NCBI GenBank assembly: GCA_963921195.1
Contig: OY992537.1
Span: 50,616,313-50,680,312 of the forward strand
Origin: Pegoplata infirma
Lineage: Eukaryota; Arthropoda; Insecta; Diptera; Anthomyiidae
Direction: 5' to 3'
DNA: 64,000 nucleotides
Part shown: positions 22,755 to 34,898 of the stretch, piece after piece
How positions within the stretch are numbered: the stretch's first letter is position 1
Layout: each line of letters begins with the position of its first letter
Position numbers and translations under genes: made by a program
The notes under the pieces: generated by a model
What the model saw: the letters and a program-made list of their open reading frames with translations, nothing else
What the model was told of the DNA's origin: nothing
Databases searched by the model: none

Positions 22755-23573
22755 AGTCTTTTTTTGAGGGGGGGGGGGGGTTGGTGAAAGACGTTAGGGG
22801 GCACATTTCCCTTGCTATTTTGAACCTTTTCTGAGATAAGAATGTCGCATTTGCTTAGCAAAAGTACAAAAAAACCCTGTAAAAAATGCGGTTTTCTTAG
22901 GTTGGTTTAGTTCTCCAAGGGGAACTTTTTTCCCCTTGGTCCGATTTTGGCCATTTCCGAACTAAACCTGCCTAGGAACATATTCGTGCCAAACTTCGGA
23001 AGTCTAGCTCTACGTGGGCGCATTTTTCCAAGTAATAATTAAAAAAAAAGCTAGGGGCCCCGTGCTTTAAAAAAAAAAAACTAGGGGGCCGTGGGCCCTT
23101 AGCTGATACTGGGCCCCTAGGCAGTTTCCTACTTTGCCTTAAGGGTAATCCGGGTCTGCTCTTTTGGTTTGGACTGCATCGTTATTTCTACAGACGGACG
23201 GACGGACATCGCTAGAAAGTCTTAGATTCTATCATTGATCAATATTATATATACTTTGTGGGGGCCCCCGTAGGCTAGTTGGTAGCGTGCTAGCCTTTAA
23301 ACGTGGGGGTCGTGGGTTCGATTCCCTCCAGAACCCTTGGTTTTTTTCGCTACAACGAGACGACGGTCATTGTTACCAGTTCTCGGTTAGGGTGAATTTA
23401 TTAAAAATGAGTTGTAAAAAAATGGAAAGAATAAATAAAAATAATTGATCAAGTGATCAAAACTACTTATTATTATATTATTATATACTTTGTGGGGTCC
23501 CCGACCGATATTTCGATATGTTACACACGGAATGACGAAGTGAGTATACCCCCATACTGTGGTTGGAGGGTAT
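22755..23573. mobile_element. mini-me element (interrupted by a SINE)
   Basis: Typical internal phrase 'GGGAACTTTTTTCCCCTTGG', the GTCY core CAGACGGACGGACGGACATC (23191-23210), and the end ACCGATATTTCGATATGTTA... GTTGGAGGGTATA. It is interrupted at 23264-23481. Confidence 0.75.
23264..23481 (+). mobile_element. tRNA-derived SINE with 16-bp target duplication
   Basis: Flanked by TATATACTTTGTGGGG at 23248-23263 and 23482-23497. The head has an A box (TAGGCTAGTTGG) and a B box (GGGTTCGATTCCC). A tRNA-unrelated body follows, beginning 'CCCTTGGTTTTTTTCGCTAC', with a TTA-rich tail. The layout fits target-primed reverse transcription by a LINE partner. A second copy lies on the minus strand at about 44565-44669. 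Confidence 0.85.
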
Positions 23574-24071
23574 AAAAAAATTTAATGAACCCAAAATTTT
23601 TGGTGAAAAAAAATGTTGATGAAAAAAAGTTTTTGATGAACGGAAAAATTTTTTGATGTAAAAAAATAGATGAAAAAAGAAATTTTTGGTGAGAAAAAAA
23701 TTGATAATAAAAAATTTGATGAAAAAAAATACAATAAAAAAAAAAGTTATGAAAAAAAAATTTTGATGAATAAAAAAATTTGATGAAAAAAAATTTTGAT
23801 GGAAAAAAAATTGATGGAAAAAAAAATTTGATGAAAAAAAAATGATACAAAAAGAAAAAAATTATGGAAAAAACAAATTGATGAAAAAAAAAAATTTGAT
23901 GAAAAAAAAATTGGTTAAAAAAAAAATTGATAAAAAATAAAATTGATGAAAAAAAAATTTATGGAAAAAAAAAATTGATGGAAAAAAATTATGAAAAACA
24001 AGGTTGATGAAAAAAAAAATTATGAAAAAAAAAAGTTTAATGAAAATAAAACAAAATTAAAGAAAAAAAAA
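23574..24071 (+). repeat. GATGAAAA array, left half (split)
   Basis: Continues from 'ATGAACCCAAAATTTTTGGT' into the GATGAAAA array. It is split by the 3.7-kb foldback and resumes at 27759. Confidence 0.8.
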
Positions 24072-25129
24072 TCAAGGATGGGTACCAATTCGATAAAAGT
24101 ATTGGTATTGGTATTGGTTTTTAAAATTATATTAGTATTGGTATAGGTATTGGTTTTCATTTTTTGTTGAATTGGTATAGGTTTCGGTATTGGTTTTGAA
24201 TTATTTAGGTATTGGGTATTGGTATTGGTTTTAGCCTCGAATTGGTATCGGTTTTTAATAAGTATTGGTACTTATCTTATATCGGTTTTGGTATTTGTAT
24301 GCAAAAGGTTTTGTCGTTAATATTAATTTATTTAACTAACGTCGTCCTTCTGTCCGCCCACAGTGCACACTGGGGCGTTATGGTAGGTTTTTTGGTCAAA
24401 ACTCTCTACAGGTCGTAAATGTTAACCGATTTTTTGGAAATTCAGAAAATAAGCCTATATTAAGGTAATTAATAAGTGCCTTGAAAGTTTTTGAAATCGG
24501 ACCTACAAGGAAACTATTTCAGGGTGGACACTTCATTTTTAATCAAATTTACAGTTGTTATAGATGAATCAAATGAAGAAACACTTGCCTTTTGAATATG
24601 TATTTGAATTAGAGATGGTCTGTGGTCCCGTAATTTGCTTGACTCAAAAAACCACGTGATTCAGGCGTGAGCAATTTTTATTTAAATCACGTGATTATTG
24701 AGCGATTTTCATTTAAATTAAGTGACTATATTAGGGTAGGTTAACCTAACGTAACCTAGGAAAATAAATAAGTGCCTTGAAACTTTTTGGATTCAGACCT
24801 ACAAGTAAACTTTTTCAAGAATGAACACTTCATTTTAAATAACATCTTAAATCACGTGATGTTGAGTTGAAAAATTCTGAGTGAGTGTCTAGAGAGTGGG
24901 TCGAATTTTTGCGTGAAGTTTTTTTGAAAAATCCCTTTAAAAAAAAATAAAAAAAAAATTGTGGAAACCTCATTTTTAAACTCATCGTTATCAAAAGTTC
25001 TACGCCCTTTCAAAAAACTTTCTGGGCCAGAATTATCCTTTCTATCCCAACTTTCCAAAAAAATTTGACCGCTTGTGTCCGTTTTCAAAAATGGATCTAA
25101 AAAAATAAAATTTATAAAATGCAATATTA

Positions 25130-25237
25130 TGTTCAATATCGTATTATATTGATAGTGTGTGGGTTAGATTGACCATTGTACAAACGTCAATCTTACCCAC
25201 ACACGATCAATAAAATTGTATATTGTACATAATATTG
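25130..25237. repeat. Hairpin, GTGTGGGTTAGATTGAC arms
   Basis: GTGTGTGGGTTAGATTGAC pairs with GTCAATCTTACCCACACAC, and the pairing extends outward through ATATTG...CAATAT. Probably a small MITE. Confidence 0.6.
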
Positions 25238-25563
25238 CGTCGTCTGTAGGTACCTTTAAGCCTGACAATGCTCCATTGTGGAAAAGAAGAGGGAGGGTAT
25301 AAAAAATAAAAATTTCCTTGATTTTCGATAATCTCAAATGAGTAACAAATTACCTAATTTTTATTGGTCAGTTTTTACTCCATTTAGGTCCACTGTACCA
25401 ATGCGAGAAGAACTTATTTTTCGCTTCTTTTTAAATAATAATGTTAAAATTAAAGTTAAAGCCAACTAAATCAAAAGTGGTTTACAAAAATATATATTTT
25501 AAGGCGTTTTAATTTTATCTCTTTTGAGAAAAATTAAAAAAACGAAATTTTATAAAACAGGCC

Positions 25564-25682
25564 TTCACACATGAGGTGAAATCTCGTTCGAACGAGATTT
25601 CGATCATATGGTCTGTATCATTTTATACACAACCATATGATCGAAATCTCGTTCGAACAAGATTTCACCTCAGGTGTGAATT
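25564..25682. mobile_element. 117-bp hairpin MITE
   Basis: Nearly perfect arms TTCACAC.TGAGGTGAAATC and its complement, each also holding the smaller palindrome CTCGTTCGAACGAG. The loop is about 25 bp. Confidence 0.75.
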
Positions 25683-25897
25683 GGGTATAAGATTCAATTT
25701 TATTTTTCCTTTTTTGGAAAAAGGTACTTTTTTAGTGAAATTAAGTAGCACCGGCAGATCTTAAAAATCTTGTCAAAAAAATTTTTAATATTCCGTTATT
25801 CCAGAAAAGCCTGTATTTCAACATTTTATGCTTGAAACAATTTCTGTGCTGATTCACATTGCATTTAATGTACATATAAAATGCGGTGGTAAGGGAG

Positions 25898-26697
25898 ATA
25901 TTTATACCCTAAACCACACTATGGTACAGGGTATAATGAGTTTATGCTGATGTTTGTAACTACCCGAAATATTGGTCCTAGAGCCACCTTTAAGTATACC
26001 GATCGACTCAGAATTACTTTTTAAGTCGATTTAGCGATGTCCGTCCGTCTGTCTGTCCATGTAAACGGTGTAAACACGATACAGGTCTCAATTTTTAATC
26101 AATTGACTTGAAATTTAAAACTTAAGCCTCTTTTTGCCCAAGGACGAAGCCTATTGAAATTGTAAAAAATCGGTAAATATTTAGACCTAGCCCCCATACA
26201 AAGGTCCTCTTTAATTTGGCTCAAATGACTCTAATAGCCGTATTTTAATAGGTATCTTTTCGAAATTTGGCAGGTAGTCATGTTTCATCTACACAAATCA
26301 CTATTCCGAATTTTAAAGAAATCGAACCTGTCCTTCTTGTAGCCCCCATATAAACCACCTTCCCGATTTTCACATAAATCTCTCAAATTTCATGAAAATA
26401 GAAAATATTTAATTAAAATTTTGTTTGTATATGTTAATCGCGTACTTAAAAAACCTTATCAAATCTGATTATCATCGGACCAGTTTTGGACTTAGGCTCC
26501 TTGTGAAAATTTCGCCCTATATTCAGTTAAAGCAGTTTATTGTCAACAAATAGCCTATTTTACTCAAATTTGATTTGTGAGTGTTTTTTACACGTATTAA
26601 AGATTTGACAAAATATAGATCTAATTTTCCGGGAAACTCTAGTGTAGGGTATTATATGGTCGGTCTTGACCGACTATAATTTTCATACTTGTTTTTA
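25898..26697. mobile_element. mini-me-related element, type B
   Basis: Left end TATACCCTAAACCACACTAT, GTCY tract GTCCGTCCGTCTGTCTGTCC (26040-26059). The right end reads GTAGGGTATTATATGGTCGG and is followed by 'CATACTTGTTTTT'. It differs from the main mini-me type by the TATGGTCGG-TTGACCGAC end. Fragments are at about 39840-40270 and 60045-60115. Confidence 0.75.
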
Positions 26698-27758
26698 ATT
26701 GCAGAAAGATGACACTTAACATTTCTAACAAAATATACCTGAAATCCATCCTTTCATACATAATTTTTTTTTAAAGGTGATTGAAATGGGTTATCGTGCA
26801 GGGGCCCCTTTTTCGATTTTAGATCTTTTTGTAATTACACGGGCAAATTGTTTTTCTTATATGGAGTTCACACTTTCGACCTTAAACAAGTTGTTTAACA
26901 AAACACCAGTAACTGAATAAAAACGTAATGGATACAGAACAAATAATTTTTTAAACACGTAACCCTTAAACTCTCAAAAATAACAAGTGTGAACCGCACA
27001 TTATGCGTTCTTAAATTCTTTTATAATATGACTGTGCCTCTAATAAAACAAACAATTTTTTTTTTTTTGGATTCTGGTGTTGTGACATATAATTTTGTAA
27101 CGAGTGCTTGATTAAAATTTTGGGATTTCCAAAAAAGGACATTAGTATTTTTTTTTACAACGCAAAGAACAGTGCAGTGGCACTCAATACATGTGTATCA
27201 CATATTAATAATGTTTGCAAAAGAAAAAATTTCATTACAGAAAAGGTCTAAATTTTTTAAGATCTAATTTTATTAGAGGTCATAAAAATCACGTAACGTG
27301 ACAAAAAAATATTTGTTTTATGTTTTTATGGCTTTTAAAATTCAAGTGGCTAACTCCTTTTTGTTATATGACTTCGCATGCAAACGATTACTGATCGATG
27401 TAACATCTTTTGTGAACATCTGTAGCAATTTGTTAGTCAGGTAAAACCTAATAATGTGATGGAAAGAAAATGTTTGACGTCACAATTAAAACAAACGAAA
27501 ATAAGAATTCAAAAAACCGAAGCAAAACCGATACTAAAGTAGAAAAAAATGAATTGGTATTGGTTTTTTAATGGTATTGGTTTTGAAGAATAAAAGTATT
27601 GGTTTTTAATTGGTATTGGTAGTGGGGAATCAGTATTGGTTTTTTATCGGTATTGGTATCGCACAAATAAAGGTATTGGTTTTTAATTGGTATTGGTTTT
27701 CAATTTGAATTGGTATTAACGGATATTGGTATCGAAAAGGTATTGGTACCCATCATTG

Positions 27759-28095
27759 AAAAAAATTTGATGGAAAAAAAATTGATGAAAAAAAATTTGA
27801 TGAAAAAAAAAACTTTATGAAAAAAAAAAAAAATTGAAGAAAAAAATTTTTTTTTTGATGAAAAAAAATTATGTTACTTTTTATTCACCAGCTGGTGAAA
27901 AACGGGTTTAATCACCACAAAGTGAATTATTATCCAAGTTACAAACCCAAGTTATTACAATTTTTTGTTTTAATAAAATGAAAATAGTAATTCTTGTTTT
28001 CTTTTTCGGTTATTGTAAGCTTATATAGTCAAACTGAAGTGGCGTCCTGCAACTTTTTTAAAATACGACACCAGCCTAAAAACATTATCATGTTA
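27759..28095 (+). repeat. GATGAAAA array, right half, and right module
   Basis: Resumes the array cut at 24071 and runs into the right module (CACCAGCTGGTGAAAAACGG... CAAACTGAAGTGGCGTCCT... TATCATGTTAAAA). Confidence 0.8.
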
Positions 28096-28884
28096 AAACT
28101 ATTAAAATTTGACCAATAAATTTTGGGTAACTTTTCTTATGAAATTTGATCCAAATTAAATTAAAATTGTGTATTAAAAAAAACTGATAACTGCGACCTG
28201 ATGGATGGACAGATAAAACTGAATTGACTAAATTGATTCTAGGTCGTTCAGTATGCTTGAAAAAGGGTCTATAACCAATATTTCAGGTAGTTTCAAACAG
28301 CACTAACTTAAGATGGATTATAAAAACACACATGAAAATCTACAAAGCTTTTTTAAACTTTCACTCATAGCATTTATACCGGGTCTAAGACATCTATAGT
28401 TATAAAATTTTTGTGGAGAAAAAACACTTGGGATACTTTACCATTTCGTTACTATAGTTATTTTAGTTGTCTAGTACAGTTTGGAGTAAAAAGTTTTCTT
28501 TGTGTGTGTACGTGTATTTGTATGTTCTTATTTGTTTAAGTCCCCTTTTGTTGCACTGACTCGATCCCTTAAGTTTTTTTCATAAGCATACATGCATACT
28601 AAACGAGCTCAATATATAAACACACACGCACTCACTCATATACTTATACTTGCACACGCCTCAAAGTATACTATAAATAAATACAAACAGCAGTTGGAAT
28701 ATGAATGAAAGAAAATATTCTTCTTCAAGAAAATATTTGTTCAGACTTTGAAAGATGTTAGTGTAGGAAAAGGAAAATATAAAAAAATACATCAGAGATG
28801 ATGATTGAAAGAATTGTGGATATTTGAGAAACTATTAAATTAAAATGGTGCTTCAAATATTTGTAAGTTTTAAAAACGGCTAAA
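28096..28884. other. No recognisable feature
   Basis: AT-rich, with a GT/CA-rich patch near 28500-28660. Nothing supportable. Confidence 0.45.
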
Positions 28885-29097
28885 GCTTTATTAGAATAGG
28901 AGTAAAATTACGAAACCTCTTTGTAAATTTTATCGTGTCAAAAAATTTTTAAATTTACAATTTTATTGGTAAAAACCTTGTAAAATTACAAAATTATTGC
29001 CAAAAAGCTTGTAAAATTACTAAGAATTTTTGTCAAATAGGAGGTAGCAAAAAAAAAGTTACAAGTTTTTCCTGTAATTTTACAAGGTTTTTTTGTG
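28885..29097 (-). mobile_element. Truncated copy of the 29731-30210 foldback
   Basis: The minus strand matches the left half of 29731-30210 in order (CCTCCTATTTGAC, TACCAATAAAATTG, TTTTTTGACRCGATRAAA). The right end TTTTTTGTGTATG is the degraded terminus. Confidence 0.7.
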
Positions 29098-29730
29098 TAT
29101 GTTACTAAATTTTCGAAAATCTTAACTCAAAGTCGTATAGTCCTAATTTAGAAGATACTAAATTCATTTATAAGTGTACAAACTCCATCATCCCTACTGA
29201 AAACGAAGAAAAAGAAAACATCCAAGAAAATCTCTAAAATGTGGCAGATGTTTTCAAAAAAAAACCCCAACAGCAATAATGTTTTTTTACTATAATTTTT
29301 CGTTTTACTAATTTCAACAGTTAGAAAACTTCAAAGAAATTAGAGTTTTAAGCATAAAATTGAAATTTAATAAATTTTAATGGTATAGATTCTTTGTGTT
29401 AAACACAAATTTTCTTTATACCTAACAAAATTATATTAAAAAAATATATTAATAAAAAGTTCTGTTTTATGTTAATACCCTTCAATCGCGTAATTCAAGA
29501 TACTAAGGAAAAACAATGTTTTAAAATGTTTTAAAAATCTATTACTAAGTTTATTTTAAGTTTTGTAAAAGTTTTCAATGACTAAAAACTTTTTATTCAA
29601 CATTTTCCTTTATTTCGATTAGTGATGTTGTGTTATCAAAACAAACATACACTTTTTCAACATCCTACAACAATATGAAGTTTATAAATTTTTAATGTTA
29701 AAACAAAAAGAGAAAAAATTCAAATACATA
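29098..29730. other. No recognisable feature
   Basis: AT-rich flank of the foldback; nothing supportable. Confidence 0.4.
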
Positions 29731-30210
29731 CACTCAAAAAAAACCCTAGTAAATCGACAAGAAAACTTTGTAACTTATTTTTGTCTACCTCCTATTTGAC
29801 CACAATTCCTTTTTACCAATAATTTTGTAATTTTTACCAATAAAATTGAAGATTAACAAATTTTTTGACGCGATGAAACTTACAAGGAGGTTTCGTGATT
29901 TTAATAGATTTTTTGCTACCTCCTTTTTTACGAGAGTTCTTAGTAAAAATTACGAAATTTTTTGTAATTTTGCCATTAAAATTGTAAATTTACAACTTTT
30001 TTGGCGTAATAAAACTCGCAAATTAACTAGATTTTTTTGTATAAAATCTTGGAAATTTGTAAAATTACAAGAAAAACTGTAAAATTACAAAAAAAAATTG
30101 TAAATTTCGATCAAAAATTATTTGTTAAAAACAAGAAAAACTGTCAAATATTGGTAAAATGGTATTACGAGACCTTTTTTAGTAATTTAACAAGGTTTTT
30201 TTTTTGAGTG
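29731..30210. mobile_element. Foldback with GTAAAATTAC words
   Basis: Begins CACTCAAAAAAAACC after TA and ends GGTTTTTTTTTTGAGTG before TC (one duplication base mutated). The interior is dense in TTGTAATTTTAC/GTAAAATTACAA words. No coding content. Confidence 0.75.
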
Positions 30211-30299
30211 TCAAGAATAGTTCTTAAATATTTTTCCTATAAAAAAATCATAGCCCGTGTAATATGAGGCCCATATGAAAAATGGCTCCAGAATTGGAC

Positions 30300-30660
30300 C
30301 AACTAGTTTTTTAGGATTAGATTTAAGATTTGATTTACATATTGTTAGGCCTAATAAAGGCAGATTCAATATTAAAAAAAAAAAATATAGATTTTGATAA
30401 TATTTTTCCCATAGAAAAATTTGTAGATTCTAAAAGATTTTTTCAAACGGGAAAAAAAATTAAGATTTAATATATTTCCCTATAAAAAACTCAGAATCTG
30501 CAACGTTTTTCCTGTAGAAATGTTATCCGATTCTCAGAATTTTTTTTGCAAACAAACTCCTGGCAGATTCTGAAACATTTTTTCTAAGGAAAATTCTCAG
30601 TTGCTGAGGGATTTTTCTATAGAAAAGTTTTAAGACATTTTTTCTCAAATTCGGTCATTT
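30300..30660 (+). repeat. Degenerate CTCAG/CTATAG array
   Basis: Decayed units such as AAAAACTCAGAATCTGC and 'CTCAGTTGCTGAGGG' + 'ATTTTTCTATAGAAAAG'. It is related to the array at 3496 and, inverted, to 62640-63210. Confidence 0.65.
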
Positions 30661-30707
30661 TTATTTGCAATTTCTTTAATTCTGAAAAATTTTATACTAC
30701 TAATGTA

Positions 30708-30744
30708 CGGATGTGTGCTGACGTAAATCATCAGCACACATATT
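30708..30744. other. Short hairpin TGTGTGCTGA/TCAGCACACA
   Basis: Ten-base perfect stem with a 9-base loop. Isolated; no adjacent T-run or gene. Confidence 0.6.
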
Positions 30745-30837
30745 CCTCTACTAAGGATCTTTTTACATCCTAGTAATTTTTTTCTTTCAATGTACTTTTC
30801 TTTTCCCTTTTTCCTTTTTTTCCTTCCCTTTCCTTTT

Positions 30838-31862
30838 TTAACATGATAATGTTTTTAGGCTGGTTCTAATTTTAAAAAAGTTGCAGGACGACACCTCAGT
30901 TTGACAAGATAAGCTAACAATTAACGAAAAAGAAAACAAGAATTACTATTTTCATTTTCTTAAAACCAAAAAATTTAATAACTTGGGCTTGTAACTTGGA
31001 TAATAATTCACCTCGTGGTGAATAAAACCGTTTTTCACCAGATGGTGAAAAAAAAATAACATAATTATTTTTCAACAAAAATTTTTTTTTATAGTTTTTT
31101 TTTTCATAGTTTTTTTTTTTTTCATCAATTTTTTTTTTCATCAATTTTTTTTTTCATCAATTTTTCCCCTATCAATTTTTTTTTTTCATCAATTTTTTTC
31201 TATCAAATTTTTTTTTTTGTCTTTAATTTTGTTTTTTTTTTTTCATCAAACTTTTTTTTCATAAATTTTTTTTTCATCATTTTTTTTATCAATTTTTTTT
31301 TCATCAAATTTTTCCTTCATCAATTTTTTTTTTCATCAATTTTTTTTTTTTTCATCAAATTTTTTTTTTCCATCAAATTTTTTTTTTCATTAATATTTTT
31401 TCTCGTCATGTTTTTTTTCATCAATATTTTTTTTTTTTTTTTCATCAAAATTTTTTTGTTTGTTTTTTCATCAATTTTTTTTCATTCATTTTTTTCATCA
31501 AATTTTTTTTTTGCATCAAAATTTTTTTTATCATATTTTCTTTCATCAATTTTTTTTTTTTATCAAATTTTTTTATCAAATTTTTTATTATCAATTTTTT
31601 TCTCACCAAAATTTTTTTTTTTTCATAAATTTTTTTTACATCAATAAATTTTTCTTTTTATCAAAAAAAAATTATCAAAGACCTTTTTCATCAAAATTTT
31701 TTTCACCAAAAATTTTGGGTTTATTAAATTTTTTTAACATAATTTTGTTTTTCGTGAAAAAAAAAAATCATTTTTGCAACCAAAACTACATTTTCATCAA
31801 ATCTAAGCTTTTCGCATAAAATTGTTCCATTTGTTTATCAAATGTACATAAAACAAATGTAC
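30838..31862 (-). repeat. Composite repeat, complete minus-strand copy
   Basis: Right module (30838-31080), inverted GATGAAAA array (31080-31700) and left-module part (31700-31862). The right module keeps an open minus-strand frame reading SPSGEKRFYSPRGELLSKLQ, also seen in other copies. Phe-rich frames across the array are artefacts of T runs. Confidence 0.8.
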
Positions 31863-32240
31863 AAAAAATAATGTTATATTACTTTGCTATTCCATGCAAA
31901 ACGAATTGAAACATCATTCGAGGACCCCATTAAAAAACCAAAAGAGCTGTACATTTCGGAAGTGAGTGCAAAAAAGTGTTTTTACATTTTGGAGAGTATA
32001 AAAGATTCGGCACCAAAGAATATACCACTCTCACTTGTTTTATGTACATTTGATAAACAAATTGAAAATGTGTATGTGAAAAGCTTAGACTTGGTGAAAA
32101 AGTATTTTTGGTAAAAAAATGATTTCTTTTTACGAAAAACAAAATTATGTTAAAACAATTTAATGAACCCAAAATTTTTAGTGAAAAAAAAAATTTGATG
32201 AAAAAAAGTTTTTGATGAATAGAAAAAATTGTTGATATAA
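31863..32240 (+). repeat. Composite repeat, left module
   Basis: Plus-strand left module lying head-to-head with the preceding minus copy. It is cut at 32241 by a mini-me element and has mini-me-like phrases ('GAGGACCCCATTAAA', 'TTTTGGAGAGTATAAAAGAT'). Confidence 0.75.
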
Positions 32241-32384
32241 AAACAAGTAAGAAAGCTATATTCGGCTGTGCCGAATCTTTAAATACCCTCCACCAATGTG
32301 ATGATTTAAAAAACAAAAAAGTTTGTTTTATTTATACCTCAGGAAATAAAAAAGTACCAAAAAGTGTACTTTCGGTACCTTTAA

Positions 32385-33150
32385 TAAAAGGTACTTTTTA
32401 TTAAAGGTACTTTTTATAGAAGGTACCTTTTATAAAAGGTACTTTTATAAAAGGTACTTTTAATAAAAGGTACTTTTTATAAAAGGTACTTTTTATAAAA
32501 GGTACTTTTTATAAAAGGTACTTTTAATAAAAGGTACTTTTTATTAAAGGTACTTTTTGTAAAAGGTACTTTTTATAAAAGGTACTTTTTATAAAAGGTA
32601 CTTTTTATAAAAGGTACTTTTTATAAAAGGTACTTTTTATAAAAGGTACTTTTTATGAAAGGTACTTTTTATAAAAGGTACTTTTTATAAAAGGTACTTT
32701 TTATAAAAGGTACTTTTTTTAAAAGGTACTTTTTATAAAAGGTACTTTTTATAAAAGGTACTTTTTATAAAAGGTACTGTAGGATCTGATGTTAATTAAC
32801 AACGCCAAACGGGTAGGTTTATATAAAAATTCAATTTATTAACCGGAAAATACAAATTATCACGACAATTCAAAATAAAAACAATTCTTTTTAACAACAG
32901 AAAAACGAATGAATTCAAAAATAATAAAATTGACAAAATTATAAAATGAAATATGAAATTTAACATAAGGTAAATTGATAAAATAAAACTACAAAGTATT
33001 CTAATAAATACACAGTACAGCAACCATTCTCATTACCACAGTACTTTTTATAAAAGGTACTTTTTATAAAAGGTACTTTTTATAAAAGGTACTTTTTATA
33101 AAAGGTACTTTTTATAAAAGGTACTTTTTATAAAAGGTACTTTTTATTTC
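32385..33150 (+). repeat. 16-bp GGTACTTTTTATAAAA minisatellite
   Basis: About 24 units (32385-32777) and 6-7 more after the LTR (33041-33150), nearly identical. The unit resembles AAAAAGTACCAAAAGTACA in the neighbouring ~160-bp repeats, so it probably arose by local slippage in one of them. Confidence 0.9.
32778..33040. mobile_element. Solo LTR (263 bp) inside the minisatellite
   Basis: Begins TGTAGGATCTG and ends TACCACA (TG...CA), flanked by GTAC on both sides (32774-32777, 33041-33044). The array resumes in phase after it. It contains a TATATAAAA box-like motif near 32819. No second LTR or coding region is present, so it is a recombined solo LTR. The family is unknown. GTAC is also part of the array unit, but the surrounding repeat fixes the boundary. 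Confidence 0.75.
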
Positions 33151-33169
33151 GGAAAGTACTTGTTCCAGA

Positions 33170-34090
33170 ATGTTTTATCTCAGGATCCTACATTCTAAAT
33201 TTCAAGTTTAAATAAAATTTCAGTAAATAAAAAAAAAATACAAAAAGTACTTTTTTACCCATTTTACCTCAGTAGAATCAACATTGGCAAAACCCGAGCC
33301 TTAGTGAATCTTTTTTCCGGAAGGTGAACCGACATTGCAAATTTCCATTTTCTAGAACCATTATTTAAGGAAATATAAAATGTAACAAAAGTACATATTA
33401 TTACCTTTTTACCCTATTAGAAAAATCATTGGCTAAAATCCAGCCTTATGGGTTCTATATTCCGGGAGGTGAACATACAGTCCAATTTTCAAGTCTATGT
33501 GACAATTTTTTAAGGAAATATAAAAGGTGCCAATAGTACAGATTTTTTTCCCTTTTTACCCTCTTAGAATCAACATTGGCAATAATCCAGCCGTACTGGA
33601 TCTATATTCTAGGATGTGAACATACTGTCCAAAATTCAAGTTTCTATGACCATTATTTCAGGAGATATAAAAAGCACCAAAAGTACAGTTTTTTACCCTT
33701 TTGACCCCCTTAGAATTAACACTGGCAAAAATCCAGCCTTAATGGATCTATATTCCGGGAGGTGAACATACAGTCCAAATTTCAAGTCTCTATGATCATT
33801 ATATCAGAAGATTTAAAAAGTACCAAAAGTACAGTTTTTTACCATTTTTACCCCCTTACCATTGGCTAAACTCCAGCCATAGTGGATCTATATTGCGGGA
33901 GGGTAACATACAGTCCAAATTTTAAGTCTCTATGACCATTATATCGGGAGATGTAAAAAGTACCAAAAGTACAGTTTTTTACCCTTTTTACCCCCTTAGA
34001 ATCAACATTGGCAAAAATCCAGCCTTAGTGGATCTTTATTCCGGACGGTCAAACTACAGTCCAAATTTCAAGTCTCTAACTTCAGCGGTT
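33170..34090 (+). repeat. ~160-bp tandem repeat, 5-6 units
   Basis: Recurring 'CCTTAGAATCAACATTGGCA', 'ATCCAGCCTTAGTGGATCTA', 'TCCAAATTTCAAGTCTCTAT' and AAAAAGTACCAAAAGTACAG at about 160-bp spacing. Confidence 0.85.
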
Positions 34091-34898
34091 TGGGCTGGGC
34101 GATGATGAATGAGTATGTCAGTCAGTCATATTACTCTTTTATATATATAAATTTTCCGGATTTGGGCGATTTTTGCCATAAAGTTTATTTCTGTCTTTTA
34201 TTATTTAACAAAATTTATTTTTTTAAATGAAAATATTTTTTTTTTTAAGAAATCTGAACAAAATTGAATTTTGGCGATATTTTACATCCGATTTGGCGAC
34301 AAAGCCAAAAAAAAGTCTGGCAACCCCGTTAATATGACGAATCAAAAAATGGACACACACACACACATGCTATATAAAAATAACTATTAATTTTTTTATT
34401 ATTACTTAACGAACTTTTTTTTAATTAAATTTAGATTTTGTTTTACATATTTTAAAGCTTTTTTGTAAAGTTTTTTTTCTTTTTTCTTAGTTTTTTTTTT
34501 CATTTCCGTTTTCTTTCTTATGTATCACACAAAATATGAGTTAATTTAGGGTTATGTTGAAAGAAAAAATGTGTTTTTTAGTAATTCGCACATAACTTTT
34601 AAAATACTTCACCGATTTAAAAAAAAAATACATCAATTTTTGCCTGGGAAAATTACGCAACTTTTGGTACCCCAAGCGATTAAATCGGTTTCGGAGAATT
34701 GCCACAAACGTGATTTCAACAGACAGACAGACGGACGGACAGACAGACAGACGGACATCGCTAGATCGACTTAAAATCGATCAAGGATCATGAATATATA
34801 TACTTTATGGGGTCCTAAACCAATATTTCAATGTGTTACATACGGAATGACAAACTTATATGTATATACCCTCTATCACCAGAGTGGAGGGTATAAAA

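Larger units (their letters stand above)
24072..27758. mobile_element. hAT-like foldback with TATTGGTATTGG words
   Basis: Termini CAAGGATGGGTACCAAT and its mirror (CAATGATGGGTACCAAT), flanked by AAAAAAAT on both sides (24064-24071, 27759-27766). Word zones of TATTGGTATTGGTTTT run inward from both ends (24090-24300, 27545-27750). The 3.2-kb interior holds two hairpins and a mini-me-related element but no transposase. Confidence 0.75.
32241..34898. mobile_element. mini-me element with internal arrays
   Basis: Left end AAACAAGTAAGAAAGCTATA and CGGCTGTGCCGAATC. The right end has a CAGACAGACAGACGGACGG tract (34720-34755), CATCGCTAGATCGACTTAAA and 'TATACCCTCTATCACCAGAG'. It contains the 16-bp array, a ~160-bp tandem repeat and a solo LTR, so it is far longer than usual. 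Part of the interior may be a second Helitron-like element. Confidence 0.7.

Noticed and set aside
31408..31819. Phe-rich frames resembling membrane proteins
   Set aside because: Artefact of T runs in the inverted GATGAAAA array; the same occurs at 23521-23850 and 51495-51834.
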